Positions 6,616 to 6,726 of a DNA stretch of 6,726 bases are shown one piece after another (within the stretch, counting starts at the first letter, position 1; every line of letters begins with the position of its first letter). The position numbers and the translations under genes are program-made. Where the stretch lies: contig CAMOEP010000127.1 of NCBI GenBank assembly GCA_946612185.1, positions 1 through 6,726 of the forward strand. The letters are read 5' to 3'. The stretch is from an uncultured Ruminococcus sp. (lineage in GTDB: Bacteria; Bacillota; Clostridia; Oscillospirales; Ruminococcaceae). The notes below the pieces were generated by a model. The model was not told the origin of the DNA, did not search any database, and saw only the letters and a program-made list of their open reading frames with translations.

Positions 6616-6633
6616 GGTCACGAGGTATTGATC
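6616..6633 (+). promoter_or_regulatory. Candidate P13 hairpin with L5-L13 kissing loop
   Basis: GGTCA (6616-6620) pairs with TGATC (6629-6633, one G-U), leaving an 8-nt loop, CGAGGTAT. CGAGGT (6621-6626) is complementary to ATCTCG (6493-6498), which covers the aptamer's P5/L5 position; the strict L5 part is ATCT with AGGT. Cobalamin riboswitches are known to sense ligand through an L5-L13 kissing loop, so position and complementarity fit. A flanking hairpin GAACC/GGTTC (6601-6605 with 6610-6614) and an outer stem GGTAC/GTACC (6595-6599 with 6634-6638) would enclose both as a three-way junction. All pairings were found by eye. Confidence 0.6.
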
Positions 6634-6642
6634 GTACCGTTT

Positions 6643-6685
6643 GCAGGCTCTCACTGAGGGTCTGTTTGCGATGCCCTCTGCCTGT
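6643..6685 (+). promoter_or_regulatory. Candidate antiterminator
   Basis: GCAGGC (6643-6648) can pair with GCCTGT (6680-6685), and nested inside it GAGGG (6656-6660) can pair with CCCTC (6674-6678). Together these occupy the 5' arm and loop of the terminator. GCAGGC can instead pair with GTTTGC (6664-6669), which would free the terminator. These are mutually exclusive folds, as expected of an expression platform, but energies were not computed. Confidence 0.45.
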
Positions 6686-6700
6686 GCAGAGGCTTTTTTT
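6675..6700 (+). terminator. Intrinsic terminator of the riboswitch expression platform
   Basis: A perfect 7-bp stem, CCTCTGC (6675-6681) with GCAGAGG (6686-6692), closes a CTGT loop and is followed by C and seven T residues (6694-6700). It lies about 90 nt after the B12 box, which suits corrinoid-induced transcription termination ahead of the next gene. Confidence 0.88.
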
Positions 6701-6726
6701 ATGCTGCGACCCGTGCCCTTTCAATG

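Noticed and set aside
6377..6724. Minus-strand open frame across the riboswitch (115 aa)
   Set aside because: The interval is fully explained by a structured plus-strand RNA with a conserved B12 box; the peptide resembles nothing known to me.
6701..6726. ATG at 6701 as the start of the riboswitch-controlled gene
   Set aside because: It directly follows the terminator T-run, has no Shine-Dalgarno site, and only 26 nt are visible; it is more likely leader sequence.
1..6726. CRISPR arrays, tRNA/rRNA genes, insertion sequences or phage genes
   Set aside because: No regularly spaced repeats, cloverleaf sequences, transposase-like frames or terminal inverted repeats were seen.

Overview
The window is one densely packed, entirely plus-strand cobalamin (vitamin B12) biosynthesis operon, followed by an intergenic cobalamin riboswitch that faces a gene beyond the right edge. 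Strong purine-rich Shine-Dalgarno sites, a consensus-like sigma-A promoter, an intrinsic-terminator riboswitch and the gene set suggest a Gram-positive anaerobe, most likely of the Clostridia (Ruminococcaceae/Oscillospiraceae-like). That assignment is inferred from style and protein flavour, not from a marker gene.

Layout: 20-541 cobU-like kinase/guanylyltransferase; 535-1302 cobS; 1299-1679 a second, short cobU-like protein; 1676-2236 cobC-type phosphatase (GTG start); 2233-3192 cbiB; 3195-4229 cobD; 4222-5691 cbiP; 5688-6317 cbiC. Six of the seven junctions overlap by 4-8 nt and the seventh has a 2-nt gap, so the genes are almost certainly co-transcribed and translationally coupled. From 6318 there is no further complete gene. 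That stretch holds a promoter (6368-6396), a cobalamin riboswitch (about 6424-6597), a candidate L5-L13 kissing loop, a candidate antiterminator and an intrinsic terminator (6675-6700).

Pathway: CbiC makes hydrogenobyrinate/cobyrinate by the C11-to-C12 methyl shift. CbiP amidates the adenosylated a,c-diamide to cobyric acid. CobD makes the (R)-1-amino-2-propanol phosphate arm, which CbiB attaches. CobU activates the product to adenosylcobinamide-GDP, CobS joins it to alpha-ribazole (phosphate), and CobC removes the phosphate. The window therefore covers the late, nucleotide-loop half plus one corrin-ring step. CobT and most ring-building genes are not in it and may flank it.

Most of the content is well-known biology. 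The points most worth a second look are: the two cobU-like genes, which look degenerate in complementary ways; the readable switching architecture of the riboswitch; and an 8-mer, TTCTGAAC, over-represented in the cobC/cobD part of the operon, including perfect palindromes.
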